Below, piece after piece: positions 1 to 6,793 of a DNA stretch of 8,038 bases. The stretch comes from an uncultured Eubacteriales bacterium (lineage in GTDB: Bacteria; Bacillota; Clostridia; Oscillospirales; QAMX01), in contig URVL01000102.1 in the NCBI GenBank assembly GCA_900551265.1, positions 1-8,038 on the forward strand, in the 5' to 3' direction. Every line of letters starts with the position of its first letter. Position 1 is the first letter of the stretch. The notes below the pieces were generated by a model, which was not told the origin of the DNA, did not search any database, and saw only the letters and a program-made list of their open reading frames with translations. A program made the position numbers and the translations under genes.

Positions 1-922
1 TATTTTCGGCAGTTTTATCATTGACAGCCCGCTTGGAATTATATTGCTGGTTATCAGTATAATTTGGCTCTGCATCGGATGGATTCCGGTGATGGGACTG
101 AAAGTGCTGAAACCGCAAGAGGCGCTTGTTCTGACGTTATTCGGAAAATATATTGGAACGCTGAAAAACGAAGGATTCTATTACGTAAATCCATTCTGCG
201 TCAGCGTGAATCCGGCAGCCAAGACAAAACTCAATCAAAGCGGCGATGTGGGATCAGTCACGCTTCCGGTATCTACAAACGGAAACAACGTCTCCACAGA
301 GCTTGTCAACAAAAAAATATCTCTGAAAATTATGACGCTGAATAACAACCGGCAAAAAATCAACGATTGTCTGGGCAATCCGGTGGAAATTGGCATTGCG
401 GTCACCTGGCGTATCGTCGATACTGCAAAAGCCGTGTTCAATGTAGACAACTACAAGGAATTTCTCTCTTTGCAATGCGACAGCGCTCTGCGCAATATCG
501 TTCGCCTGTACCCCTATGACGTTGCGCCAAACGTCGATACCACCGGCGACGGAATTGCAGACGACGGCAGTCTGCGTGGTTCCAGCGAAGTCGTAGCAGG
601 ACGCATTCGGGATGAAATTCAACGCCGCGTAAATGAGGCGGGCATTGAAATCATTGAAGCGCGCATTACATACCTGGCCTATGCAACGGAAATTGCGGCC
701 GCAATGCTACAGCGTCAGCAGGCTTCAGCTGTTGTAGACGCGCGTAAGCTGATCGTAGACGGCGCAGTCGGCATGGTGGAAATGGCGCTTGCGCGTCTGA
801 GTGAAAATCAAGTCGTGACGCTTGATGAGGAACGCAAGGCCGCTATGGTCTCGAATCTCCTCGTTGTCCTGTGTGGTAACCATGACGCGCAGCCCATCGT
901 CAATACCGGAAGCCTGTATTAA
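1..922 (+). CDS. SPFH/band-7 domain membrane protein (5' end outside window)
   Basis: The frame is open from the first bases to TAA at 920-922, giving 306 visible residues, so the true start lies upstream. A TTG at 44 is the first possible start inside the window, but the in-frame residues before it are already part of a hydrophobic segment. Visible order: a membrane segment (roughly the first 35 residues), then the conserved stretch around [15 protein letters not shown], an SPFH beta region with [10 protein letters not shown], and a helical region rich in Ala, Arg and Gln ([20 protein letters not shown]). It ends in NTGSLY. Stomatin/prohibitin/flotillin-like proteins form membrane-associated oligomeric scaffolds; the exact role of this clostridial subfamily is not known to me. 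It precedes a small ribbon-helix-helix gene by 16 bases with no terminator between, so the two are probably co-transcribed. Confidence 0.9.
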   Translation, partial: IFGSFIIDSPLGIILLVISIIWLCIGWIPVMGLKVLKPQEALVLTLFGKYIGTLKNEGFYYVNPFCVSVNPAAKTKLNQSGDVGSVTLPVSTNGNNVSTELVNKKISLKIMTLNNNRQKINDCLGNPVEIGIAVTWRIVDTAKAVFNVDNYKEFLSLQCDSALRNIVRLYPYDVAPNVDTTGDGIADDGSLRGSSEVVAGRIRDEIQRRVNEAGIEIIEARITYLAYATEIAAAMLQRQQASAVVDARKLIVDGAVGMVEMALARLSENQVVTLDEERKAAMVSNLLVVLCGNHDAQPIVNTGSLY

Positions 923-938
923 GCAGGAAGGCTTTCTC

Positions 939-1142
939 ATGAATGAAAAACAGAAAAAGCAAGTCCCTCTCCGACTTTCTCCCAAACTTTATAACGCCAT
1001 TGCCGCCTGGGCGGAAGACGATTTCCGTTCCGTCAACGGCCAGATTGAGTATCTTTTGACAGAATGCGTCCGGCAACGAAAGAAAAACGGCAAATATGTC
1101 TCGGAAGAACTCGACATTCCCCCGGAACTGGATATCGAATAG
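939..1142 (+). CDS. Small ribbon-helix-helix (Arc-like) DNA-binding protein
   Basis: This gene encodes 67 residues. The ATG at 939 is chosen because AGGAAGG at 925-931 lies 7 bases upstream; extending the frame upstream would run into the SPFH gene. Residues 8-13 (QVPLRL) form a short beta strand. They are followed by two helices (about 15-27, [16 protein letters not shown], and about 31-47, [17 protein letters not shown]) in the layout of Arc/MetJ-type ribbon-helix-helix proteins, which bind operators as dimers through the paired strands. The tail (50-67) is acidic and probably flexible. Its place directly behind an SPFH gene suggests a regulator or accessory factor linked to that protein. 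A toxin-antitoxin role is less likely because no toxin gene is next to it. The target is unknown. Confidence 0.82.
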   Translation: MNEKQKKQVPLRLSPKLYNAIAAWAEDDFRSVNGQIEYLLTECVRQRKKNGKYVSEELDIPPELDIE

Positions 1143-1157
1143 CAGGGGCAAAAAGAT

Positions 1158-1197
1158 GTGGCGTGCGGACACAAACAGGCTTGTGCCCGCACGCCAC
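1158..1197. terminator. Bidirectional intrinsic terminator between convergent genes
   Basis: GTGGCGTGCGG (1158-1168) pairs perfectly with CCGCACGCCAC (1187-1197). After one A/C mismatch, an inner 5-bp stem (CACAA with TTGTG) closes a 6-base loop. On the minus strand the hairpin is followed directly by ATCTTTTTG, a good U-tract, so it best serves the beta-helix operon ending at 1223. On the plus strand the following bases (GTATTCGTTCACTTT) are only moderately T-rich, but the GC-rich stem could also stop the SPFH/ribbon-helix-helix transcript. Confidence 0.85.
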
Positions 1198-1222
1198 GTA
1201 TTCGTTCACTTTAGAAGGCTTT

Positions 1223-3211
1223 TCATCGATCGGCATGATTCTCCGGTTCCGACATTCCGGTATCAGACGGGTTCCCGTCTGTCTCCGGTATCCCGTTCTC
1301 CGAAGGAGTCGCCACGCCGGACGCCGTACCGTCCGGCACAGAGCCATCTTGAAATTCGCCTTCCGGCATTTGAGGTACATCCTCCTGCATTTCACCGCCC
1401 ATACCGGCGTTCGGACGCATGCCGCCGTTTCCTCCGGGCATCACATCATTTGAACCGGTCGCGACAGTCTCCAGCGTCACCTCCACGCTCTGCTCTCCTG
1501 CTGTGATGGTATAAGTTTCACCCAGCGTCAGTTCCGGAAGGCTGACAAGCACCGCCTGATAGGTATTCTCCGGCGTAAATGTAACCAATGCTTCGCCCGC
1601 CGCATCGCAAACAGTCAGAACTGTCCCCGCCGCGACCTGCGTGTCAAATGTCTGAAGCATGGAGCATTGCGTCGAATTGGTTCCAAAGGCCTGCGCCATT
1701 GCAGCGCCTCCTGCCGCAATCACAGTACCGCCCGTAATCACCGCCTCGGACTCATAATCGAGGAATCCATCTGCTCCGCTTGTTGTTCCGTGGATGAATA
1801 GCGCACCACCTTCCACATAAAATCCGCCATTGGAATCGATTCCGTCTCCGTCCGCACGTACTGTGATCGTACCGCCTGTGATTCGAATATAGGAACTTGT
1901 GTCAGTATCAAAAGATCCCTGTCCCGGGCGTCCGTTCAGCGCAGATCCGTCATTGCCGCCTGCAGCGTTGATACCGTCATCGCTTGCAATTATTTCTATT
2001 TCACCACCGGAGACAGTAACGCTATTGCCTTCCATTCCTTCATAGCTTTGATTGATGACCATGCTCCCGCCGGTTACAACCAGCGCATCATCCGCATGAA
2101 CACCATCGTCGCCGGAACTGATCTCAATTGTACCCCCGGCAACCGTGATATCCCCATTGGCATGCAGCGCATCATCCGACGAATCAAGCGAGATCTCTCC
2201 GTCCGCAATATAAAGTGCAACGCCTGCCTTCAGGCCCTTTGCGCTCTCGGTTTCCTCCGCAGAAGTGATCTGCGAACCCCAAAAGCCCCAGTTGCCATCC
2301 TGTTTCACACTGGCGTTGGCACTGCCTCCTCCGGTTGTAATCAGCAGTGATCCGGATGTCACCTGCAAACAGGTTTCCGCCTGAATACCGTCACACCCGG
2401 CAACAATTACAAATGTACCGCCGTCAATGGAGACATAGCCGCGCTCGGCATCCTCTGCATGGTTGGATTGAATCCCGTCGCCGCCTGCTTCAATCGTAAA
2501 GGTACCGCCGCATATTTCTACACAGTCCTTGCCCTTTAATCCGTCATTAACCGCGTTGACGGTAAGTGTGCCGCCCGTAATGACAAGATCGTCTTTGGAA
2601 TACACACCATGATTATAATTTCCATAAATCGTGAGATTCCCGTCGCCATTTATGCATAAATCTGCTTTGGAGTAGACGCAAGCGTTTGGTTCATCCTCGC
2701 CGTCTGCAAGCACATAGGCTTCTCCGTCGGACAGCATATTTTCGCTGCCCTCCGCCAAAGTCAGAAACACTTTATCTGCGCTTCGTATTTCAATTGCAGG
2801 GCCGTCGCTATTTGTAATGGATACGCCGTTTAATACAAGCTGTACCTTGTCGGCCTCCCCCGCTTCCACAACAATCTGCCCGTCGGAAATCGTTCCTGAC
2901 AGAACATAAGTCCCTGCAGATGAAATGACAACATCTTCATTTTCCAGTTCCAGATCTGTAACCGGACTATCATACGCACCCGTCAATTCCCGGTCCGTAT
3001 ACGTGACTGTAATCGCCCCGGAAGTCACTTCGGTAGAAGTAAAATCTACTGTGCCGGTCCCTGCCGTATTTTCCGCTGCTGTGTCGGTATGCTCCGCAGA
3101 ATTCTGTAATGTAACGTCTGTCACAGAAGCCTGTGTGCTGCACCCGCCAAGACAAATCAGCATACACGCCAGTACCAAACACCATTTATTTTGCATTTGA
3201 ATCGTTTTCAT
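1223..3211 (-). CDS. Beta-helix carbohydrate-binding domain lipoprotein (Cthe_2159/DUF4353-like)
   Basis: This gene encodes 662 residues. The N-terminus is a lipoprotein signal: basic start, hydrophobic stretch 11-21, lipobox LGGC with Cys24 as the lipidation site, so the protein should be anchored outside the membrane. Residues about 125-505 form a right-handed beta-helix of roughly 22-residue turns, each with a GG-turn, an alternating strand and an Asp/Gly motif (DGL, DGI, DDGV, DDGI, GDGI). This matches the Cthe_2159-type family, whose founding Clostridium thermocellum member binds calcium and polygalacturonate; I name the family from pattern, not from a search. A small beta region (about 525-585) and a Gly/Pro/Met/Asp-rich, probably disordered tail (587-662) follow. 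The start overlaps the DUF4956 stop by ATGA, with AGGGAAG just upstream as ribosome site. No catalytic motif is recognised. A surface adhesin or ligand-binding role in the VTC operon is inference. Confidence 0.9.
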   Translation of the reverse strand: MKTIQMQNKWCLVLACMLICLGGCSTQASVTDVTLQNSAEHTDTAAENTAGTGTVDFTSTEVTSGAITVTYTDRELTGAYDSPVTDLELENEDVVISSAGTYVLSGTISDGQIVVEAGEADKVQLVLNGVSITNSDGPAIEIRSADKVFLTLAEGSENMLSDGEAYVLADGEDEPNACVYSKADLCINGDGNLTIYGNYNHGVYSKDDLVITGGTLTVNAVNDGLKGKDCVEICGGTFTIEAGGDGIQSNHAEDAERGYVSIDGGTFVIVAGCDGIQAETCLQVTSGSLLITTGGGSANASVKQDGNWGFWGSQITSAEETESAKGLKAGVALYIADGEISLDSSDDALHANGDITVAGGTIEISSGDDGVHADDALVVTGGSMVINQSYEGMEGNSVTVSGGEIEIIASDDGINAAGGNDGSALNGRPGQGSFDTDTSSYIRITGGTITVRADGDGIDSNGGFYVEGGALFIHGTTSGADGFLDYESEAVITGGTVIAAGGAAMAQAFGTNSTQCSMLQTFDTQVAAGTVLTVCDAAGEALVTFTPENTYQAVLVSLPELTLGETYTITAGEQSVEVTLETVATGSNDVMPGGNGGMRPNAGMGGEMQEDVPQMPEGEFQDGSVPDGTASGVATPSENGIPETDGNPSDTGMSEPENHADR

Positions 3212-3888
3212 AGTTCTTCCCTGCTAACCGGCACCTTGCCGCATACGATAGTAAGATTTCCGTTGCGGCAACGTATTTCGTCTATCATCTGTTTTTCCGT
3301 ATTTCGGTTTTTCAGCGTGACGCGGTAACAAAGTTCATAAAGGCTACCCATATTACTGGTCTTTACCCGCATAAGTTCTGCACGTCTGGTATGTGTGACA
3401 AAGATATCGTCAAAAATGCCTGTATAGTCGAGGCTCTCCGGAATCGTAATTTTCAACTCTTTTTCTTCGCTCACCCCTTCCCCAAATTTGGATAGCACCA
3501 ACAAAACCTGTACAAGATTCAAAACGACAGCCAAAAATACAGCGATTCCAATATACCCCATTCCAGTTGCCAGACCCAACGCCATGGCGAGAAACAGGCT
3601 GCAAATTTCTCTGGCACTGCCCGGTACCGAACGAAATCTCACAAGACTAAACGCACCCATCACAGCAACGCCTGTGCCAAGGTTGCCATTTACCAGCATG
3701 ATCACCGTCTGTACAATTGCGGGGAGTAACGCCAATGTAATGACAAAGCTTTTTGTATAGGTATTGCGAAACATGAAGACAATTGCACAGACCACACCGA
3801 GCACAAGAGACGTCGCCGTGCAGGTCAGCAATATTTCCCATGTAATATCTCCTGTTAAAATTGTATCAAGCACAGACGAGCACCCCAT
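3208..3888 (-). CDS. DUF4956 family integral membrane protein
   Basis: From the ATG at 3888 this is a 226-residue protein. Predicted membrane segments lie at about 17-39, 46-66, 94-111 and 113-132. Between the second and third is the highly conserved signature NGNLGTGVAVMGAFSLVRFR (68-87). The C-terminal part (about 144-226) is soluble and probably alpha/beta. DUF4956 proteins are typically encoded next to VTC-domain polymerases, and a role as membrane anchor or channel for the polymer is inference, by analogy with the membrane parts of the eukaryotic VTC complex. The start is uncertain. The frame is open up to 3993, but that would overlap the VTC gene by 128 bases. GTG at 3873 has a GGGGTG 7 bases upstream and gives VLDTILTG, close to the usual family N-terminus; it would overlap the VTC stop by 8 bases. 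The stop overlaps the next gene as ATGA. Confidence 0.88.
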   Translation of the reverse strand: MGCSSVLDTILTGDITWEILLTCTATSLVLGVVCAIVFMFRNTYTKSFVITLALLPAIVQTVIMLVNGNLGTGVAVMGAFSLVRFRSVPGSAREICSLFLAMALGLATGMGYIGIAVFLAVVLNLVQVLLVLSKFGEGVSEEKELKITIPESLDYTGIFDDIFVTHTRRAELMRVKTSNMGSLYELCYRVTLKNRNTEKQMIDEIRCRNGNLTIVCGKVPVSREEL

Positions 3889-4582
3889 TCTTGCCAAGAA
3901 CCTGTTCTTTATAGTAGGTTCCATATTTAGAAAACGACATCGGGTAAACCGCAAGCCGGTCCAAAAGATTGCAAAGCCAAAGCGGCACCGCATCTGGAAC
4001 TTTGACTTCCATCAAATAGGCCGTGGGCGGGAGCAGGTTAAAACCCGGCTCCCGCGATTCAAGCCGCAGCGCGTCGCTCTGCCATCGGAGGTTGCTGTCA
4101 AAAGTGACGCGCACCCCGTCGTCCTCGCGACCGGTAAACGCGATGCGGTCATAAGAAAGCCTGACCGCTGGCGACGGTTTATAAAATTGAAGAAACCAAT
4201 CGATTTCATGATGGATTTGTTCTTCGTTGGCGGGTTTGTACGTCCCTGCCAAATACGCGTAGGCATCCATAAGCGGCATGGCAATGCGGCGTTTATATAC
4301 AATACCGCGATATTTTTTCTTTAGTTCCACAAACGCCATGCTCTCTTGCGTCGTGACGCCATAGGTGCGCAGACGGAGCTTTTCCTTATAAACCGGCTTG
4401 TCTAAAGATGCACGGATCAGTCTGTAGTCCTCTGTATCGTAATAAAGGCTGTTGACCCTTGCCTCAGCGAAGCGGTCCGGTTTCATATAAGTCTCTAGTT
4501 GTCCCATAAGGGTTGCATATTGCTCTGTATTTAACAGATACTTTATTTCACGGCGCTGAAACACCGTCTGATAACTCTGCAT
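3866..4582 (-). CDS. VTC-domain polyphosphate polymerase
   Basis: This 238-residue protein is a single VTC domain, a triphosphate-tunnel fold that polymerises the gamma phosphate of ATP into polyphosphate in the yeast Vtc4 enzyme. The expected tunnel residues are present: EIKY with Lys14; LYYDT (47-50); KLRLR with Arg70 and Arg72; ELKKK (86-90); KRR (97-99); DRIAF with Arg146; MEVK with Glu192, the likely metal ligand, and Lys194; and SKY with Lys219. Length and motif order fit an active single-domain bacterial enzyme without its own membrane segments. A strong AAGGAGGT (plus-strand positions 4589-4596) sits 6 bases before the ATG. It is the first gene of the minus-strand operon, overlaps the DUF4956 gene, and faces a two-component system likely to regulate it. 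The product has not been shown; polyphosphate is inferred from family chemistry. Confidence 0.92.
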   Translation of the reverse strand: MQSYQTVFQRREIKYLLNTEQYATLMGQLETYMKPDRFAEARVNSLYYDTEDYRLIRASLDKPVYKEKLRLRTYGVTTQESMAFVELKKKYRGIVYKRRIAMPLMDAYAYLAGTYKPANEEQIHHEIDWFLQFYKPSPAVRLSYDRIAFTGREDDGVRVTFDSNLRWQSDALRLESREPGFNLLPPTAYLMEVKVPDAVPLWLCNLLDRLAVYPMSFSKYGTYYKEQVLGKNGVLVCA

Positions 4583-4610
4583 ATGGATACCTCCTTGCCG
4601 TTGTGGCTTT

Positions 4611-4616
4611 ACTATA
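4611..4616 (-). promoter_or_regulatory. Candidate -10 element of the VTC operon promoter
   Basis: On the minus strand TATAGT lies 28 bases upstream of the VTC start codon, with the strong ribosome site between. No good -35 hexamer is found at 17-18 bases; instead the TTAA-containing direct repeats at 4621-4638 occupy that area, as expected for a promoter that needs an activator. Assignment is by pattern only. Confidence 0.45.
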
Positions 4617-4620
4617 CAGA

Positions 4621-4638
4621 ATTAACGTTAAATTAAAC
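4621..4638. promoter_or_regulatory. Candidate regulator site: 11-bp-phased ATTAA repeats
   Basis: ATTAAC (4621-4626) and ATTAAA (4632-4637) are direct repeats one helical turn apart. The first is part of the 10-bp palindrome TTAACGTTAA (4622-4631). OmpR/PhoB-type regulators usually bind direct repeats with an 11-bp period. The spacing also recalls PhoP boxes of Bacillus (TTAACA-like, 5-base spacer), but the match is partial and the AT-rich content makes chance possible. It overlaps the -35 area of the minus-strand VTC operon. Confidence 0.4.
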
Positions 4639-4649
4639 TGAAAAAATCC

Positions 4650-4666
4650 TTTCAGCCTTTTTTCAG
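4650..4666 (+). promoter_or_regulatory. Candidate regulator site: tandem TTTCAG repeats, 11-bp phased
   Basis: TTTCAG occurs at 4650-4655 and again at 4661-4666, exactly 11 bases apart, in the context CCTTTCAGCCTTTTTTCAGGC. The pair covers the -35 area of the promoter ending in the extended -10 at 4674-4682. This is the classical layout for an OmpR-family activator binding tandem sites on one face of the helix. CTGAAAAAA (4638-4646) is also an inverted copy of TTTTTTCAG (4658-4666). The likely ligand is the regulator encoded just downstream; that is inference. Confidence 0.5.
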
Positions 4667-4673
4667 GCAGGAG

Positions 4674-4682
4674 TGCTATTCT
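4674..4682 (+). promoter_or_regulatory. Extended -10 of the two-component operon promoter
   Basis: TGCTATTCT fits the extended -10 form TGnTATNNT and lies 39 bases before the GTG start at 4722. No consensus -35 exists at the proper distance; the tandem TTTCAG repeats fill that position. Transcription would then start near 4689. Confidence 0.4.
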
Positions 4683-4721
4683 GTTTACAAATATGATGTT
4701 TTATAAAAAGGTGGGTAATTC

Positions 4722-5402
4722 GTGAACATCCTGATTGTGGAAGATGAAAAAAGGCTTGCCGATGTGCTCGTACAGATCATGCGTGAAGCAAAATATCAGG
4801 CAGAGGCGGTTTACGACGGACAGGACGGTATTGACTATGCGCTCGGTGGGGACTATGATGTTATCATCTTAGATGTCATGCTGCCGAAAAAGGATGGCTT
4901 TGCCGTCGTTCGTGCTCTGCGGGAATCCAAACGTGCGACTCCTGTCCTGATGCTCACCGCACGCAGCGATGTCTCCGACCGGGTCGCCGGCCTTGACTGC
5001 GGCGCCGACGACTATCTGACAAAACCGTTTGCAACGGAAGAACTCCTGGCGCGTGTACGTGCACTCTCCCGCCGGCAGGGGGAAATTGTCCTGGACGTTC
5101 TACAGTACGGGGATTTGGAATTGTCCGTCGATACACATGATCTCAAGTGCAGCGCACGGTCTGTACGGCTCAGTTTGAAGGAATTTGAAGTTTTACGAAT
5201 TTTAATGTCTGCACCCCGTACAATTGTTTCCAAAGAAATGCTGATCACAAAAGTATGGGGTTATGATTCCGAAGCCGAGGCAAACAATGTAGAGGCGTAC
5301 ATATCCTTTCTGCGGAGAAAGCTGCATTATTTGGGATCTCGCGTCTCTATCAACGTCATACGAAAAGTCGGATACCGGCTTGATGAGGATGCGTCATGCT
5401 GA
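4722..5402 (+). CDS. OmpR/PhoB-family response regulator
   Basis: This gene encodes 226 residues. The GTG at 4722 is chosen because AAAAGGTGG (4706-4714) lies 7 bases before it and the protein then starts with the usual MNILIVEDE. The receiver domain (1-103) has the acidic pair Glu7/Asp8, phosphoacceptor Asp51 in ILDVMLP, switch Thr79 in LMLTAR, and Lys101 in LTKPF. A winged-helix DNA-binding domain follows (about 125-222), with the recognition region EANNVEAYISFLRRKL and the C-terminal wing VIRKVGYRL. All phosphorelay residues are present. The gene overlaps the kinase gene by 7 bases, so the two are translationally coupled partners. Tandem 11-bp repeats upstream suggest autoregulation. The opposite promoter drives the VTC operon, its most likely target. 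Confidence 0.95.
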   Translation: MNILIVEDEKRLADVLVQIMREAKYQAEAVYDGQDGIDYALGGDYDVIILDVMLPKKDGFAVVRALRESKRATPVLMLTARSDVSDRVAGLDCGADDYLTKPFATEELLARVRALSRRQGEIVLDVLQYGDLELSVDTHDLKCSARSVRLSLKEFEVLRILMSAPRTIVSKEMLITKVWGYDSEAEANNVEAYISFLRRKLHYLGSRVSINVIRKVGYRLDEDASC

Positions 5403-6625
5403 AAAAACTACGCCGCCGGTTTGTAATCGTCGCTATGACGCTCATTACTTCGGTTTTATTGCTGGTTTTTTTTGCATTAATTCTTTTCAATTATCAAAGA
5501 TTCTCTGAGGATACTCAACAGGCATTGGAACGTGTTCTGCGGCTGCCTCCCGGAGAAAATGTGACTGGACCGGAAATCGGACTGCCTGGTGAGAGAGAGC
5601 CCGGGTTCGATGCCTTGGCCTTTAGCGTTTATCTGGATTCGGACGGCAACGTCCTGGGCGTCAGTAAAGGCGGTGTCTCCGTGTCGGACGAAACACTTGA
5701 AACCGCTGTGCAGCTGGCCTTGGCGGCGGAAAATCCTACCGGTGTCCTGACCGGCCTGTCACTCCGGTATTTAAAACGCTCGGACAGTATGGGAATCCGA
5801 ATTGCATTTGCCGACACATCGCGTGAAATGGAAAATATGCGTAACCTCGTATTGAGCTCTCTTGCCGTCGGTCTGAGCGGCTGGGCTGCATTTCTCGTGA
5901 TTACGCTATTCCTATCCCGGCAAATTATACGTCCCGTCGAACGTGCCTGGGCACAGCAACGCCGTTTCGTTGCAGATGCCTCACATGAGTTGAAAACTCC
6001 CCTTACCGTCATTTTGGCAAACGTCGATCTTTTGCTTCTGCATAAAAACGAGCCTCTGTGTGATCACATACAGTGGCTCGTCAATTCACGGGAAGAGGCC
6101 GTAAAAATGAAGGGGCTTGTGGAAGATATGCTTTTTTTGGCGCGGTCTGATTCCGGGCGGGAACAGCCCGTTTTAGCAGACGTTAACTTCAGCGATATCG
6201 TAACCAGCTGCCTGCTTTCTTTCGAGCCTGTCGCCTTTGAGCATAACGTCGCTCTGGAGTCAGAAGTAGAGCCGGAACTTCATATAAAGGGCGACGGCGT
6301 TCAGCTTTACCGCTTAATCGCTATTTTAGCTGACAATGCCGTCAAATACGCGGGAGATGGTGGGCGTGTTATGATAACGCTTTCCCTGTCAGGGGGACAT
6401 CCGCTTTTGCGTGTCCAAAACACCGGAGAAACCATACCCAGTGAAGATATACCAAATGTATTCGACCGTTTTTACTGTGCCGACCAATCTCGTAACAGCG
6501 ATCGAGGGGGCTATGGGCTTGGCCTCTCCATCGCAAAAGAAATTGCGGAACAACACAGGGCTAAAATTGAGTTAAGCTCCAGCCGCGATCATCTCACGGT
6601 TTTTCAAGTTCTCTTTTCAACATAA
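5396..6625 (+). CDS. Sensor histidine kinase, HAMP-less, VanS-like catalytic core
   Basis: This gene encodes 409 residues. The ATG at 5396 overlaps the regulator stop and has GAGGA (5385-5389) 6 bases upstream. Membrane segments lie at about 10-31 and 151-173 and enclose an extracytoplasmic region of about 120 residues with a short PAS/Cache-like stretch (AFSVYLDSDGNVLGVS, 75-90). Only about 23 residues separate the second segment from the phosphoacceptor His197 in SHELKTPLT, too few for a normal HAMP domain. Catalytic motifs follow: N-box with Asn314 (LADNAVKY), the NTG variant of the G1 motif, FDRFYCAD, and G2 GGYGLGLS (371-378). The kinase should autophosphorylate and pass phosphate to Asp51 of its partner. 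The signal is unknown; the extracytoplasmic domain shows no ligand motif I recognise. Confidence 0.94.
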   Translation: MLKKLRRRFVIVAMTLITSVLLLVFFALILFNYQRFSEDTQQALERVLRLPPGENVTGPEIGLPGEREPGFDALAFSVYLDSDGNVLGVSKGGVSVSDETLETAVQLALAAENPTGVLTGLSLRYLKRSDSMGIRIAFADTSREMENMRNLVLSSLAVGLSGWAAFLVITLFLSRQIIRPVERAWAQQRRFVADASHELKTPLTVILANVDLLLLHKNEPLCDHIQWLVNSREEAVKMKGLVEDMLFLARSDSGREQPVLADVNFSDIVTSCLLSFEPVAFEHNVALESEVEPELHIKGDGVQLYRLIAILADNAVKYAGDGGRVMITLSLSGGHPLLRVQNTGETIPSEDIPNVFDRFYCADQSRNSDRGGYGLGLSIAKEIAEQHRAKIELSSSRDHLTVFQVLFST

Positions 6626-6655
6626 CTCATAGTCTTGCAAAGCGCAGACCACATA

Positions 6656-6702
6656 AAAATAAAGATGGGCGAGAATAAAAAATTCTCGCCCATCTTTATT
6701 TT
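6656..6702. terminator. Bidirectional terminator, 21-bp perfect stem
   Basis: The arm at 6656-6676 (AAAATAAAGATGGGCGAGAA, then T) is the exact reverse complement of 6682-6702, with the 5-base loop AAAAA between. The A-rich foot gives a T-rich foot on either strand (ATTTT), so it can stop transcription of the kinase gene from the left and of the second VTC gene from the right. It starts 30 bases after the kinase stop codon and ends 91 bases before the other stop. Confidence 0.92.
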
Positions 6703-6793
6703 CAACGCTTTTGCACGTCGCTCGTACCATTTCTACAGCCGCACACTTATAAATCTGTATCCTCAGGAGATTTCCTTTTCCAAGATCCAGCGT

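Noticed and set aside
1033..1506. Overlapping frames of 106-136 codons over the terminator and the end of the beta-helix gene
   Set aside because: They cross the 1158-1197 hairpin, are Arg/Pro-rich and resemble nothing; they are by-products of the repetitive, GC-rich tail on the other strand.
1700..2700. Regularly spaced repeats that could suggest a CRISPR array or DNA tandem repeat
   Set aside because: The regularity is at protein level (22-residue beta-helix turns); the bases of successive turns are not identical and no constant repeat/unique spacer pattern exists.
3764..4324. 186-codon plus-strand frame opposite the VTC and DUF4956 genes
   Set aside because: It lies fully antisense to two well-supported genes, has no ribosome site, and its residues (many Arg/Lys/Pro) are typical of a shadow frame.
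4638..4666. CTGAAAAAA...TTTTTTCAG as an intrinsic terminator or attenuator
   Set aside because: The stem is nine mostly A-T pairs with an 11-base loop and no U-tract after it on the plus strand; the 11-bp direct repeat inside it is a better explanation.
4684..4706. TTTACA as a -35 element with TTATAA as -10 for the regulator gene
   Set aside because: The spacer is only about 11 bases, too short for a sigma-A type promoter; the extended -10 at 4674-4682 fits better.
5629..6012. 127-codon minus-strand frame opposite the kinase gene
   Set aside because: It is antisense to the kinase's sensor region and His box, both of which are clearly coding on the plus strand.
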